A DNA stretch of 64,000 nucleotides from positions 42,015,358 to 42,079,357 of the forward strand of contig NC_052508.1 in the NCBI RefSeq assembly GCF_014356525.2, in the 5' to 3' direction. This document shows positions 1 to 10,263 of the stretch, piece by piece. The first letter of the stretch is position 1; each line of letters begins with the position of its first letter. Source of the stretch: Nilaparvata lugens (lineage: Eukaryota > Arthropoda > Insecta > Hemiptera > Delphacidae). The notes under the pieces were generated by a model that was not told where the DNA came from, did no database searches, and was given only the letters and a program-made list of their open reading frames with translations. Made by a program: the position numbers and the translations under genes.

Positions 1-40
1 ACACATTTGAGGTTTTAGCTTTGATCGGTTAACATCTACA

Positions 41-812
41 ATGTCTTCTAATTCTGAGAAGAAAACACGCTCTATCGGGATACAGTATGATCTTGAGGAT
101 GAGGGAGACAGCATCTACTATGACTCAAGATGTAGTACACCTATAATGTCTTCTAATTCTGAGAAGAAAACACGATCTATCAGGATACAGTGTGATCTTG
201 ACGCACTGCCAAGAAGACTTCTTCTACTATCAATCAAGATGTAGTACATCTAAACCACAGGAGGAGGAGAAGGAGGAGGAGGAGAATGGAGGACAAAGGA
301 GGACAAAGGAGGAGGAGAATGGAGAACAAAGGAGGACGATGGAGGAGGAGGAGGAGAAAACAGAGCTCATCATCGAACAGAAGGAAGAAACTCTCTCCTG
401 TAAGAAATTAGCAACAGTTGACATGCATTGGTTCAAGAAAAATTCCAATCGAATTATCGTGAAAGAAATTGGAATCGTAGATCAGGTGAATAGCTTTGTT
501 GTGTTGAATTTCAAGTCGCCATTTGCAAAGTCAGAATTGAATGCTAAATTGCGTAAGCAAGCAACATGGGCAGAGAACAATTATCACAAAATGCGCTGGG
601 AAGATGATCATTTCATTTATACAGACGAATTATTGATATCTTATCTTGAAGGATATGATAAAATCTACACAAAAGGTACAGAGAAAGCTAAGTTTCTTAG
701 AAGGTTACACAAAAATGTATGTTGTTTACCGGATGAAATTGAGAAACCAAATTTAACTACTTCACAAGTTCATGGTGTTATAATGCATGTGAAATTCATC
801 ATCACAATCTGA
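41..812 (+). pseudogene. frameshifted copy of an uncharacterised arthropod protein family
   Basis: Two overlapping frames make one probable gene. The first frame runs from ATG at 41 to 244 and holds two in-frame 105-bp repeats, each starting MSSNSEKKTRSI. The second runs from about 192 to 812, and its start continues the same repeat (YYQSRCSTS against YYDSRCSTP), so a one-base shift near 205-240 separates them. After the repeats comes a glutamate/arginine-rich stretch, then a compact domain of about 110 residues with HWFKKNSNRIIVKEIGIVD, a Trp-containing middle (ATWAENNYHKMRWEDDHF) and YTKGTEKAKFLRRL near the end. From memory, the pattern VKE(I/L)xxxD ... WExG/D ... (Y/V)xKGxEKxxWL is common in unnamed arthropod proteins, many in multicopy or virus- and transposon-like loci. 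I do not know the function. Protein-like composition is clear, but the family assignment was not searched. Confidence 0.5.
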
Positions 813-924
813 GTGGGTGATGTGCGCTCTTCGCCACTCTTCATTATCATTCATTGATAATGAAAAATATGAACTTGTCTCCAAATTTCATGTGTGAAAA
901 CAATAGAATGCTTAGCATGAAAAA

Positions 925-1407
925 ATGTCAATTCTATTATTAAATACAAAAAAGAAAAACTTTGCAAGATATGGCTTTTTCTATAACGGACAAGAAATTC
1001 AATGTGTTTATTGTATGCAAGCATTGAGATATCATACTACTTGCGTATGTTGCATTGGTGGGAAGGAACAGGAGCCATTTAATTTCTCTATATTACTATC
1101 GACATATGTACAGTTTCTTCATTCACTCATCATGAACCCGTGCAAGTGGATGCAAGCTGATAGTGAATTGAAAATGAGGTTAGAACAGTGTATTGATTGG
1201 TATGATGCTTGTGAAATTGCAATTAAACATTCAACTCATGAAAATCATCATTTGGTGAAACAACTAAAAGACATTTTCTTAAACACAGTGAATTTGAACA
1301 ATATAAATGTTTTTTCATGCTATTACAGACCCCATAAACTGTCTGTGAGTAAACTAATAAAAATCGAAGAGGAAGTGATGAACAATTATAGTGAATTGTG
1401 TAAATAA
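925..1407 (+). CDS. small ORF with a truncated BIR-like zinc motif
   Basis: This is a 160-residue intronless ORF with its own ATG, 112 bp after the previous stop. Residues about 13-35 read NFARYGFFYNGQEIQCVYC, close to the first half of a baculoviral IAP repeat, where GFxYxGxxDxVxCxxC carries the first two zinc cysteines. The usual downstream His and last Cys of a BIR (CxxC ... H ... C) are not evident; instead there is HTTCVCC. The zinc site would therefore be incomplete or altered. The remaining 120 residues look helical and match nothing I know. It may be a degenerate IAP-like gene from a virus or transposon, or an unrelated protein with a chance CxxC. No RING finger is visible. Confidence 0.45.
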   Translation: MSILLLNTKKKNFARYGFFYNGQEIQCVYCMQALRYHTTCVCCIGGKEQEPFNFSILLSTYVQFLHSLIMNPCKWMQADSELKMRLEQCIDWYDACEIAIKHSTHENHHLVKQLKDIFLNTVNLNNINVFSCYYRPHKLSVSKLIKIEEEVMNNYSELCK

Positions 1408-1552
1408 ATTTCCAGTGTATTCTCGATCGTTTTCATTTCCATTGTACCTGCAATGTCTAGGTTCAATCGTACAGTAACACTTTGTTAGTTGAGCTGTAAA
1501 GATCTCACATGCGTTGAAGCTCAATTCTATTTATAGAAGTGTGTAGTATAGT

Positions 1553-1942
1553 GTGCAGACACAAGTTCATTCAAATAGTTTCTTATCAGGTTTTACCTGT
1601 ACATACACTCAACTGAAAAATATGGTTGATTGTTATAGCTTTTCAAAGTTCAAGAAACTATCTCATCTCTTGATGTCAATTTCATTCAATGAATTTGATC
1701 TAATTGCAAAGAATATTAAATTTTCAACAGGTGATGAGGTGAGCGATCTTGCATTAACAAAAACAGAAAATCTCCACTTTCCAATTTTATCTGAAATTTT
1801 TCAATTACTCGATATACTAGAAACCGGACATTTGCATTATTGTTGTTCAAATAATGATGAATCATTAGCTATTGTTAATAATTCTAATGATCTCTGGAAA
1901 TGCTTATATGACATTGCCAATAAAAAATATAAAAGATCATAG
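1553..1942 (+). CDS. hypothetical protein
   Basis: This open frame of 129 codons most likely starts at the ATG at about 1622, because no upstream ATG lies in frame; translation from there gives 106 residues. It is rich in Leu, Ser, Asn and Ile, with a short cysteine pair (HYCCSNND) near residue 95 of the longer frame. I recognise no domain. It lies 145 bp downstream of the BIR-like ORF on the same strand with similar base composition. The three ORFs of the first 2 kb may thus be remnants of one integrated element. Coding status rests only on length and composition. Confidence 0.3.
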   Translation: MQTQVHSNSFLSGFTCTYTQLKNMVDCYSFSKFKKLSHLLMSISFNEFDLIAKNIKFSTGDEVSDLALTKTENLHFPILSEIFQLLDILETGHLHYCCSNNDESLAIVNNSNDLWKCLYDIANKKYKRS

Positions 1943-2286
1943 ATCACTCTCTAGAGAGTTTAAAGATATATGTCTAATTCAAAACTAATGTGTGTATTTG
2001 GATATACTAGTTCATTCTATGCATTAGTTATGATTGAGGAAACATTAAAAATATAATGTTCGTTGTGTGTACAACCCACAATTCTGCATGTGCTTGACAA
2101 CGTTGTCAAGTACAAGTTTCAGTTAAATCTGAGAGTAAGATATTCATTTCACTTAAATGTGGCACATATCTCTCACATATCTCTCTCTGCTATAAATCAT
2201 CATCAAATAGACCGTGACTAAATGTAATTGGGCATGACTGAATGTAATTGGGCATGACTATCTATAAATGAAATAGAGCATAACAT

Positions 2287-2327
<41 letters not shown>

Positions 2328-2574
2328 CATCATCGGTATCATCTTCTTCTTCTTCCTCCTCTCCTTCTTCTCCTTCTTCTTCTTCCTCCTCTCCTCATTC
2401 TTCTTCTTCTTCTTCTTCTCCTTCTTCTAGAGAGAGAGAGAGGGTGAGGAGCGTGAGAGGGGGCATGGGTGGTGCGGTAGGAGCGGGGGCGGTGGAGGGT
2501 ACGTAGGATGAGTGCGGGAAGGGATGAAGGGGGGGGGGGAAAAGTCGTAAAAAAGTCTCGCACCATCAGTAAAT
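1943..2574. repeat. low-complexity tract: (GA)n and TTC/TCC runs
   Basis: After about 340 bp with no recognisable feature, a (GA)n microsatellite occupies 2287-2327. A pyrimidine-rich run of TTC/TCC triplets occupies about 2341-2430, followed by another short GA run and a G/A-rich stretch to about 2545. The Arg-rich frame on the minus strand here is an artefact of the triplet run. Confidence 0.8.
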
Positions 2575-2977
2575 AGACACTACTCCCATATCTGTAAAAA
2601 TTTCAGGAGCTCCGCCCCATCAATGCAGATAGATTCCCAATTATCAGGCTTCAGTTACAATTGAAACAAAAAAAATCAAGTGGAGTAGATTGAGCATGAA
2701 AATCTCTACAATTAATGTTCAGTAACATTTTCACCTAAATTTGAAAATAAGCTTCAAATTCGAGAAAATGTGATTATTCAATTGCAAATTATTGTTGATT
2801 CTATTAAATCATTCACTATGAAGAGATAGCAGACCTCATGTGTGTCTCCAGCTTTATTGCCCTGTTACCAGCTGGCTCAAATCTTTGAATAGTAGACATG
2901 AGATGCGCGGGTACACTAGCGTCAGGTGATCAATTTTCATAACGGCAAGGAAAGCTGTGTGAGTTCGCCACACCAGA
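2575..2977 (+). repeat. interspersed repeat family A, copy 1 (5'-truncated)
   Basis: This matches the second half of the repeat at 17775-18567 and, in reverse, the one at 55925-56905. Shared blocks include the start CCCATATCTG, TTCAGTAACATTTTCAC, GATAGCAGAC and the terminal block GTGTGAGTTCGCCACACCAG. The first half of the family, which carries the microsatellite, is missing here. Confidence 0.8.
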
Positions 2978-3128
2978 TTTTTTCATATCATTATGCAGTT
3001 CAATAATCATTTTCTTAGTCTATATTATGTAAATTCATCTATAATTTTGCTGTATTGTGAGCTATTGTATATAAGAGTAAAAGCCAGTATATATTGTAAT
3101 CTACATAGATAAAGTACTTAATCAATCT
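2978..3128 (+). repeat. 3' tail of the CR1-like LINE (5'-truncated copy)
   Basis: About 140 bp match, in reverse complement, the segment 6645-6800 that lies at the 3' end of the minus-strand LINE (the block around CTATATTATGTAAATTCATC and the end AAAGTACTTAATCAATC). It is therefore the 3' end of a severely 5'-truncated copy on the opposite strand, the usual product of aborted target-primed reverse transcription. It abuts repeat family A directly. Confidence 0.7.
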
Positions 3129-4470
3129 CATCTCTTCCTCTCTTTTCGTTCAAATCGAGGCTTCTGACATCATTAATAAATGATAAATCAGCATAAGGCC
3201 ACCAGCTTGGTAGGGTTCGGTGCATTCATGCTCTCATTTCATTCATAGATTCATAATTACCTCTCTTCTTTTTTATTTAAAGTCTGATCACAATGTTTTG
3301 TAATAGGACAGTAGGAATTCTTCATGCAGAAACGACTGAAGAAACAGAAACAAACCAACTTGAAAATCAGAATGAGTTGGTTGATGAATCATTGGAAGAG
3401 TACAGGTTTGTGGTGAAATCATTCAACCCAAGCACACCTTTCGAGATGTGTACCGCAGAGTTTGTCGATCAGCAAGTTACTCACCTGCTGGCAGATTTGA
3501 ACGAGCAAGAGGAATTAACTGTTGGTAATGGGCGAAATTTCTGTTTAGCACAAAATATGAAGCCAGCAGGTTGAGTATACCCTGCGGTCATTGGATGGGG
3601 TGCTATCACTGCATTTGTAATTGGGTGAGAAAGAAGCAGTATTTACAGATGACAAATGGAGATTGATCGATAAGTACTGAGTATGAGCACGGAATGAATG
3701 TACAATATTGTAAGTTCTTCTATTGCTCTACCATACTGTAAGTGCTTCACTATTGTAAGTTCGAAACACATTCCAGTGTGAGAGCTTGTAGGCTGATTAA
3801 AAGTGAATTGCTCATGTTCGCGGCGCGTAAATCTGTACGCACCTTTAGATGCAATATTGTCAATTGATTGTTTCGAAATTGGTGTTTGGAGAGATATTTC
3901 TACATTATATTCTCAGCACCAGAGAGCCACATTCGCCAAGCTCATTCAATAATGAATGGGAATTCATCAGAAATGAAGATTGTTCAGAATATTGTAGTCC
4001 ATCAGAATATTTTTGTTTGCTAGTTGGAATCAATTTTAGAAGCTTTTGGAGTTGAAAATTCGAGTTTAGCAGCCTATGACACATTTCAGATCATGTAAGC
4101 AGAACATTATCATACTATTCTGTTGGAGTAGGCATATAAATTATGATAAAAATATTATCAACTACATTAATTTGAAGATAACCCAGAAACTTTTGCAAAG
4201 TTTTCGTCTGCAATATTTTTTATAAATATTACTTCCGAACTGCCTTGGAGGCCTAAGAAGAATCAGTTATCACGCGATGTGAAAAAATGGTTGGTTAAAT
4301 CCTCAAACTAGGGGGCCCCCTCCTTGTTATAATTATTAATAATTATCTATAATTTATCATGTATAATGTTCCTATCCTCTGCAATTATGAACAGTACTTT
4401 GTCTTCAAAATCCCAGCATGTATCTGTTTGTAAAACACCTATGTATAAACTAATCACATCAGGACTTAAA
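3129..4470. other. non-coding stretch with one MITE arm
   Basis: Apart from the short ORF described separately, the only recognisable element is at 3791-3844. That block (GATTAAAAGTGAATTGCTCA ... CTGTACGCACC) equals one arm of the foldback element at 31693-31868. The rest shows no gene. Confidence 0.6.
3293..3574 (+). CDS. unassigned short coding-like ORF, possible exon
   Basis: The frame has 93 codons with an ATG. It encodes an acidic polypeptide (TEETETNQLENQNELVDES, then YRFVVKSFNPSTPFEMC, then LLADLNEQEELTV) whose composition is protein-like rather than repeat-like. A pyrimidine tract ending in AAAG at about 3283, and an AG at 3325, could be 3' splice sites. GTAATG at about 3523 could be a donor. 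No known domain is visible. It could be an exon of a host gene together with the stretch at 6268-6564, but nothing proves linkage. Confidence 0.3.
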   Translation: MFCNRTVGILHAETTEETETNQLENQNELVDESLEEYRFVVKSFNPSTPFEMCTAEFVDQQVTHLLADLNEQEELTVGNGRNFCLAQNMKPAG

Positions 4471-4740
4471 AGTAGCCCAGTTTGGTGGCGTGCAAATTTG
4501 TCGTTTGGTGACAAAATCTCGGGAGTGCCAGTTTGTAGCGGCATGCACCGCCAAACTGGCACTCTAAGGAATGCAGCCCAGTTTGACGGCGTGCAACTTT
4601 GTCGGTAGCCCACTTTGTCGTCAACCCAGTTTGTCGTCAGCCCACTTTGTCGTCAGCCCACTTTGTCATCGTCTCTTTAATTCCAGGTCGGAAATTCTCC
4701 GCGCCGCGTCGCACCGCGTCGCGCCGCTCCACTGACCTAG
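4471..4740. repeat. GC-rich patch with a hairpin and a 16-bp tandem repeat
   Basis: A hairpin spans about 4523-4565: GAGTGCCAGTTTG on the left pairs with CAAACTGGCACTC on the right around GCATGC. Just after it, 4612-4675 holds four units of a 16-bp repeat, (A)GCCCACTTTGTCGTC with variants. A CpG-rich block (CGCGCCGCGTCGCACCGCG) follows at about 4700. The patch is far richer in G+C than its surroundings. No function can be assigned. Confidence 0.65.
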
Positions 4741-6234
4741 TGCAAGCTCTACTTGAAACATTTCATTTACATTCAACTTGCTTAGTCTAACCTCATGAAA
4801 AACCGCTATTTTTTAACTCCTTACGCCTTTAAAGCCAATATAACTGACCCGGAACTGATCAGTTCATGCTTAACTCAACAAGAAACTATAAAACTTTCAT
4901 GGTCCATTGATAGGTCCCTATCACTGGTTGGATTCAAATATGTTTGTGGTCAATGCAGCGAATTTGTTGTAAACGTGCTTGGGTAGCACACAATAGTCCA
5001 ATCGGCCACAGTTTGTGAGCCAAGGGTAAACAATAGGCCGAGTTCCTAATTGAGCAAAGTTGAATAATGATGAGGAGGCAGTTCGGCATAATAGCCGAAT
5101 AACAACTTATACCCAATAACAACTTCACCCAACAAACTGAAGTTGAATAACAGAATTGAATATGATCTGTATAAGAATCGCAGAACTGCCGCTCCAGAAC
5201 CCTTCACGGAATGCCTCGAGGCTTCACGGTCCAGTAGAACGCTGCTGCATTCGGGTCAACCACTTCAAATATTCAGTTAACTTTCATGTAGCCCCTACTC
5301 AGTTGCAGGGCTCCATGATGGGGATTTCAACTTGCTGTAGATTCACTAAACATTGTAACAACATTGATAATGGGCATTGATTACTTGCTAGACAAAACAT
5401 AATTGAGTAACCCAATAATGCGACGAGAAAAAGATATTGACAAGCGGATGTAACTTTTTCTGTTGATAAGCGGATTTGCATTATCAGAGAAAGCCTTATA
5501 TCGAATCAAAATATTGTCATGCTTGAATCAAAACTATATAATGAGGAAGAAATTGTATGATTTATGAATGTATATATGATTTATGTATTTATTGAGTGCG
5601 GTGTTGGTCACACAAAATCATATTCTTGTAAATAATCATGGTTTTACAATAATTCTGAGTACACAATTCATCATTCATCAACAGGCGACTTCAACTTGAA
5701 CTAGGAAGACGTTTTTATTGATCATCAAGGAATCTCTTAGAAGAAAACCATGAATCAATATATGATTAAACATCCTGTACCTTCTTTATTCATTGATGAA
5801 TTGAACATGAATAACAAAAAAATAGTAATTTCATGATACTTAACATGAAGCTTGACCTTATTCTGAAATGAGAATAGTATTTTCTAGTGTTTAGGTGGGA
5901 TGCAATACTTGAATATTGTTCAATTCTCCAATAATCAAATGGTAACTGCATGACAAAGTAGGGAAGTATTTCAATCCCTAACTAGGCCCTAAGCTTTAAA
6001 GTGCATTATTTTAATAGGGTAGCTAGTAATAGTACTAAGAGCTTTTCAGTGGAGAAGACAATTTGTTGAGAAACAGACTCATTTCCATTCAAATTTATTT
6101 TCCATTACAAACAGAAACTGCCCAGAGCGATCCGTTTCAAGCTGCGGAATAGAAGAACGATATTGAGATTTGAAAGAACTCTGAAGAAAAAAGAACAAAC
6201 GAACATTTGACAAGCTGTCATGCCAGAAAAATAG
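4741..6234. other. no recognised feature
   Basis: AT-rich sequence with only short random open frames; no repeat, RNA gene or domain recognised. Confidence 0.5.
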
Positions 6235-6267
6235 AATACTTCTTTCTCCACCAATTATTATACTATA

Positions 6268-6564
6268 AGAAAGTTTGCAGAACAAGTTCTGGAGACAATT
6301 GTTGGCGGAATAATGTATCAGACAACTCTCAGCGAGGACTACAAGAAACTTTCAGCATTATTCTTTGCTTGAATAATTTACGAGTTCATTCTCTCTCAAG
6401 CGGTCCATGCAGAAGTGGGAGTTCTACTTTTCGAATGTCTGCATTGCATTTCACAAATCATACATGGAAATTGGCAAGTCCAAACTATCCAAACTCCAAA
6501 ACAATATTCATTATTTTCTCTTAAGGAACTACGAGTTTCAATACTGCACGAAATATCACTATAG
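6268..6564 (+). pseudogene. coding-like stretch with one in-frame TGA
   Basis: The frame starting at 6268 (open from 6235) reads 34 codons, a TGA at 6370-6372, then 63 more codons to TAG at 6562. The translation is strikingly protein-like on both sides of the TGA. It begins RKFAEQVLETIVGGIMYQT and continues after the stop with IIYEFILSQAVHAEVGVLLF. A later part reads FSLKELRVSILHEISL. It looks like amphipathic helices. A pyrimidine-rich tract ending in TTTGCAG at 6280 could be a splice acceptor. It could be a decayed exon of a host gene. I cannot name the family. Confidence 0.35.
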
Positions 6565-6639
6565 AATTCTTTTATAAGGAGACATGTAAGAGGATGATGC
6601 CGTTCTCTAGATTAATAAATATGAGTGGTATGATAACTG

Positions 6640-7172
6640 GTATTGATTGATTGAGTACTTTATTTATGTAGATTACAATATATACTGGCTTATACACTTA
6701 TATACAATAGCTTACAATACAGCAAAGTTATAGATGAATTTACATAATATAGACTAAGAAAATAACTGTTGAACTGTATATGATATGAAAAAGCAATTTG
6801 TAATATAATAACTATAGATAATAATCATATTGTTATGCATCTACATAAATTGGCGGAGCTTTGGACATATCAATGTCCATTCTTTGGGAAGAATATTAAA
6901 AATATCCTCCCCACTAACTCTCTACCAAAACGTTAATTTCGTTATTTAAACTAAGGATTTATTTATTAATGGAAATATTGTAAAAGTTTCAATCAATATG
7001 AATATTGAAGAGAAGAAAAAAACAAAAAATTGATAAAGTAAAATAATTATATAGGTAGATAAGATCAAATAATTGATTAATAAAATGAAGTAGGCTGAAA
7101 GTAGATCAGGGTTATCAAATTTCAGTAATATACAGCAGTATGCAGTGGATAATTGAAATAACATGAGTTTAC

Positions 7173-7224
<52 letters not shown>

Positions 7225-7293
7225 TCGTTCTATAACATGGTTTAAAGGTTTATATTGGTGGAATGGGTGAGGGATGGTTGTCATGTGATCGTT
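6640..7293 (-). repeat. 3' UTR and tail of the CR1-like LINE, with (TA)n
   Basis: This segment follows the stop codon of the reverse-transcriptase ORF on the minus strand. Its distal end, read on the minus strand, is AATAAAGTACTCAATCAATC, i.e. an AATAAA followed by a short TCAA-type repeat tail. A second copy of this tail at 2978-3128 supports the assignment. A (TA)n microsatellite fills about 7176-7220. Confidence 0.7.
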
Positions 7294-10263
7294 CTAGGGC
7301 CGGACAGTTTCAGTCATTTGTTCCAAGATATGTTTTTTTAAAGTCAGGTTGAAGCTCGCTCGGCTCTCGATAGACCTGATAGAAACAGGAAGTGTATTCC
7401 ATGCACGACAGGCACTGACTAAGAAGGATTTTGTGAAAATAGTAGTTCGATGATTGGGTATCCTTAAAGTACTTTCTCCGGTTCTAGTATGTGAAGCATC
7501 TATCCTCCTACCTTCAGAGACAAATTTGAAATCATCTTTAAAATAGTTCGGATTACCGTATTTCAAGATATCTCTAACAAGCTTGACTATTCGAAAAAGC
7601 CTCTGATCGGGAAGCTTCAATGTTGAACTAGCAATGTGGGCTGGGGTGATATGATCATGGCGTTGGAGAGAGTAGACGAAACGTAGACAATAATTTTGGC
7701 AACGCTGTAGTTTATTATTCAGAGTGACTTGCATATCATTAAGAACAGAATTACAATACATTAAATGTGGGAAGATGAGAGATTGAACCAATAATAATTT
7801 AATGTTTCTAGGGAGGATATCGTGCATTTTTTTCAATGCATGCATGGCTGAGAATACCTTTTTACAAGTTTTGTTCACTTGTTCTGACCAGTCAAGAGTA
7901 TTATTCATAATAATGCCTAAATTTTTAACTGAGCTACAGTAAGGAATGTCATTACCGTCTACACTAATTTTGTGAATCGATTCAAGGTCAATATTGTTTA
8001 TAAGACGAGAATATCCAATTATAATGGGTTGTGTTTTGATGGGATTAAGCTTAAGGCCATTTTTCTTTGTCCATTCCACTATCGAATTGATATCCTGATT
8101 CATTATTCCAACTGTTTCATTAATTTTTGTTATGGGACAGCTTAAATAGATTTGAAGGTCGTCTGCATAAGTATGGAAACTGGAGAATTTGATAATGGAA
8201 GAAAGGTCATTAGCATACAAAGTGAAGAGGAGAGGGCCTAAAATTGAACCTTGTGGTACTCCATGCATAACGTTTATCCAAGTTGACTTTTTGTCACCGA
8301 CAGATACACATTGTTTCCTACCTAATAGATAGGATTTAAACCAAACTAACGAGTTGTGACTGAAACCAAGAATAGCCAACTTATTCAGAAGGACTGTATG
8401 ATCAACAGTAACGAATGCTTTAGAAAAATCAAATAGGGTGAGGATGGTGCATTTTCTTTTGTCCATAGCTAACCTTATATCATCAGTGACACGAAGCAGA
8501 GCTGTCTCAGTTGAATGGAATTTTCTAAAGCCTGATTGAAAGTTATGAAGCTTACTATTGTTGTCTAGAAATTTTACAACTTGAGCATGAATGAGTCTTT
8601 CTAGCACTTTGGACAATGCAGGTAAAATACTGATTGGTCTAAAATCCTCAACTTTATTGGGTGATGGAACTTTATTTAGAGGGCGAACCAGAGCAAACTT
8701 CCAGTTTTCAGGGAAAATGCCTTCTTCAAGTGACTTGTTGAAAATGTATGTAATGGTTGGTAAAACAGCAAATAACATCTTCTTGATAAATTTAATAGGA
8801 ATTTTGTCTACACCCATAGCATTACTATGGATACGTTGAATTGCTCTAAAAGTGTCTTCTTCTGAGATTGGATGGAAATGAAATTGATCAGTGATTGGTA
8901 AATCTAAGTTTGTAACCTGCTCTTCAAGATCATCTATATGATTGGCAATGACAATTTCGTTGCGTTGGTTAGAGTGTGAAACAAAATGGTCATTTATATT
9001 ATTCAATGGTAAGTCAATTTGTGGATTCGATTTCTGTTTGCCAAGCCCGAATTCTTTTATTCCCTGCCAAAGTGATTTAGAGTCTTGTCTATTGTTTGTC
9101 ATAAACGAATTCAAGTACCTAATCTTTGAGTTCCGTAATTCCTGTTTAACCCTATTTCTAAGGCTCCTATACTCTATCAAACTGTCCAAGTCAAATGTCT
9201 TTTTAAATTTTCTATGTGCTTTGTCTCTACGTCCCATCATCTTAAGTATGTCTTCAGTCATCCACGGTACTCGTCGTTTTCTATTAATCCTCCTTGTCAC
9301 ATAAGGTGCATGTTTGTCATACAAAGTCAAAGTCCAATTCTCGAAAGTCTTGACCATGTCATCAACTGAGGGTAATGCTTCAATTTGATGCCATGGAGTC
9401 TGAGCCACATCAGTCAGGAAGGCGGCTTCATCAAAGTTTTTGAAGTCTCTATAAGTGATAATTTTCTGTTCTGGCTTGGGTATCTTATGGGAAAGTACAC
9501 AGTAGATCAAATCATGTCTAGAAATAGCTGGGACTGAGATTTGGCCTGCTTGAACAACCTCATTGGGATCACTAACAATGAGAAGGTCAATGAGTGTGTC
9601 TGATTCATTAGTATGATGAGTTGGATCGAGGGGTAAAATAGTCATGTTCAGGCATTGGAAAATTGTAGTCAGTTGAAAGTAGTCAAAGTTACGATTCGTC
9701 ATGTTCAAGTCGGTGTTCATATCCCCCATAACTAGTATACGGTTATAACAAGGCATAAGAGAAAGCAAGGCATTTTCGAAATCTGTGAAATGACCTATTT
9801 TTGGTGGGCGATAACAGATACCAACGAGTAATTTATCATTACTAGATAAGGATAATTCAAGTAGCATAAACTCTGGTCTGGAACAATACTCTTGTTTGGA
9901 TGTGATTAAAACTTTTGTTTTGATACCATCTTTCACATAAATTGCTACACCCCCACAAGCTTTATTTAATCTATCATTCCGGAAAAGATTATATCCAGGC
10001 AATGCAACAAAATTTGATGAAATACTAGGCTTCAAAAATGATTCGGAAATTCCGATTATATTGAAGTCCTGAAAACGGAAGATTGCTCTGAGTTCATCAA
10101 TGTGGCAGCTGAGGGATTGTACGTTGAGGTGAGCAGCCTTGAAAAGTTTTTTGAAAGAGTGGAGCTTATTTGCTAGAAACATACCTGCGTCATTATTACT
10201 ATTATTGAAATAATCATACCTACTTGAGGGCGAGCGAGCTGACGTGTCAGTGAGAGGCATCAT
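7294..10263 (-). CDS. non-LTR retrotransposon ORF2: endonuclease and reverse transcriptase
   Basis: The 989-residue ORF is uninterrupted and starts at a true ATG. Residues about 40-270 form an APE-type endonuclease: AAHLNVQSL, IIGISESFL, YRPP, VMGDMNTDL and the terminal SRHDLIYCVL. The reverse transcriptase occupies about 480-780: PLNKVPSPNKVEDFRPIS, QSGFRKFHSTETALL, LFDFSKAFVTVDH (motif A), HGVPQGSILGPLLF (motif B) and TYADDLQIYL (motif C, both Asp present). A C-terminal tail carries AWNTLPVSIR. The arrangement and tail suggest the CR1/L2/Crack/Daphne group, from memory. It nicks target DNA and copies its RNA at the nick. One motif-A change is notable: the usual AFD is AFV, though the first catalytic Asp is retained. 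No ORF1 is visible upstream. Confidence 0.93.
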   Translation of the reverse strand: MMPLTDTSARSPSSRYDYFNNSNNDAGMFLANKLHSFKKLFKAAHLNVQSLSCHIDELRAIFRFQDFNIIGISESFLKPSISSNFVALPGYNLFRNDRLNKACGGVAIYVKDGIKTKVLITSKQEYCSRPEFMLLELSLSSNDKLLVGICYRPPKIGHFTDFENALLSLMPCYNRILVMGDMNTDLNMTNRNFDYFQLTTIFQCLNMTILPLDPTHHTNESDTLIDLLIVSDPNEVVQAGQISVPAISRHDLIYCVLSHKIPKPEQKIITYRDFKNFDEAAFLTDVAQTPWHQIEALPSVDDMVKTFENWTLTLYDKHAPYVTRRINRKRRVPWMTEDILKMMGRRDKAHRKFKKTFDLDSLIEYRSLRNRVKQELRNSKIRYLNSFMTNNRQDSKSLWQGIKEFGLGKQKSNPQIDLPLNNINDHFVSHSNQRNEIVIANHIDDLEEQVTNLDLPITDQFHFHPISEEDTFRAIQRIHSNAMGVDKIPIKFIKKMLFAVLPTITYIFNKSLEEGIFPENWKFALVRPLNKVPSPNKVEDFRPISILPALSKVLERLIHAQVVKFLDNNSKLHNFQSGFRKFHSTETALLRVTDDIRLAMDKRKCTILTLFDFSKAFVTVDHTVLLNKLAILGFSHNSLVWFKSYLLGRKQCVSVGDKKSTWINVMHGVPQGSILGPLLFTLYANDLSSIIKFSSFHTYADDLQIYLSCPITKINETVGIMNQDINSIVEWTKKNGLKLNPIKTQPIIIGYSRLINNIDLESIHKISVDGNDIPYCSSVKNLGIIMNNTLDWSEQVNKTCKKVFSAMHALKKMHDILPRNIKLLLVQSLIFPHLMYCNSVLNDMQVTLNNKLQRCQNYCLRFVYSLQRHDHITPAHIASSTLKLPDQRLFRIVKLVRDILKYGNPNYFKDDFKFVSEGRRIDASHTRTGESTLRIPNHRTTIFTKSFLVSACRAWNTLPVSIRSIESRASFNLTLKKHILEQMTETVRP

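Noticed and set aside
2339..2566. Arg-rich minus-strand frame
   Set aside because: Product of the TTC/TCC low-complexity run.
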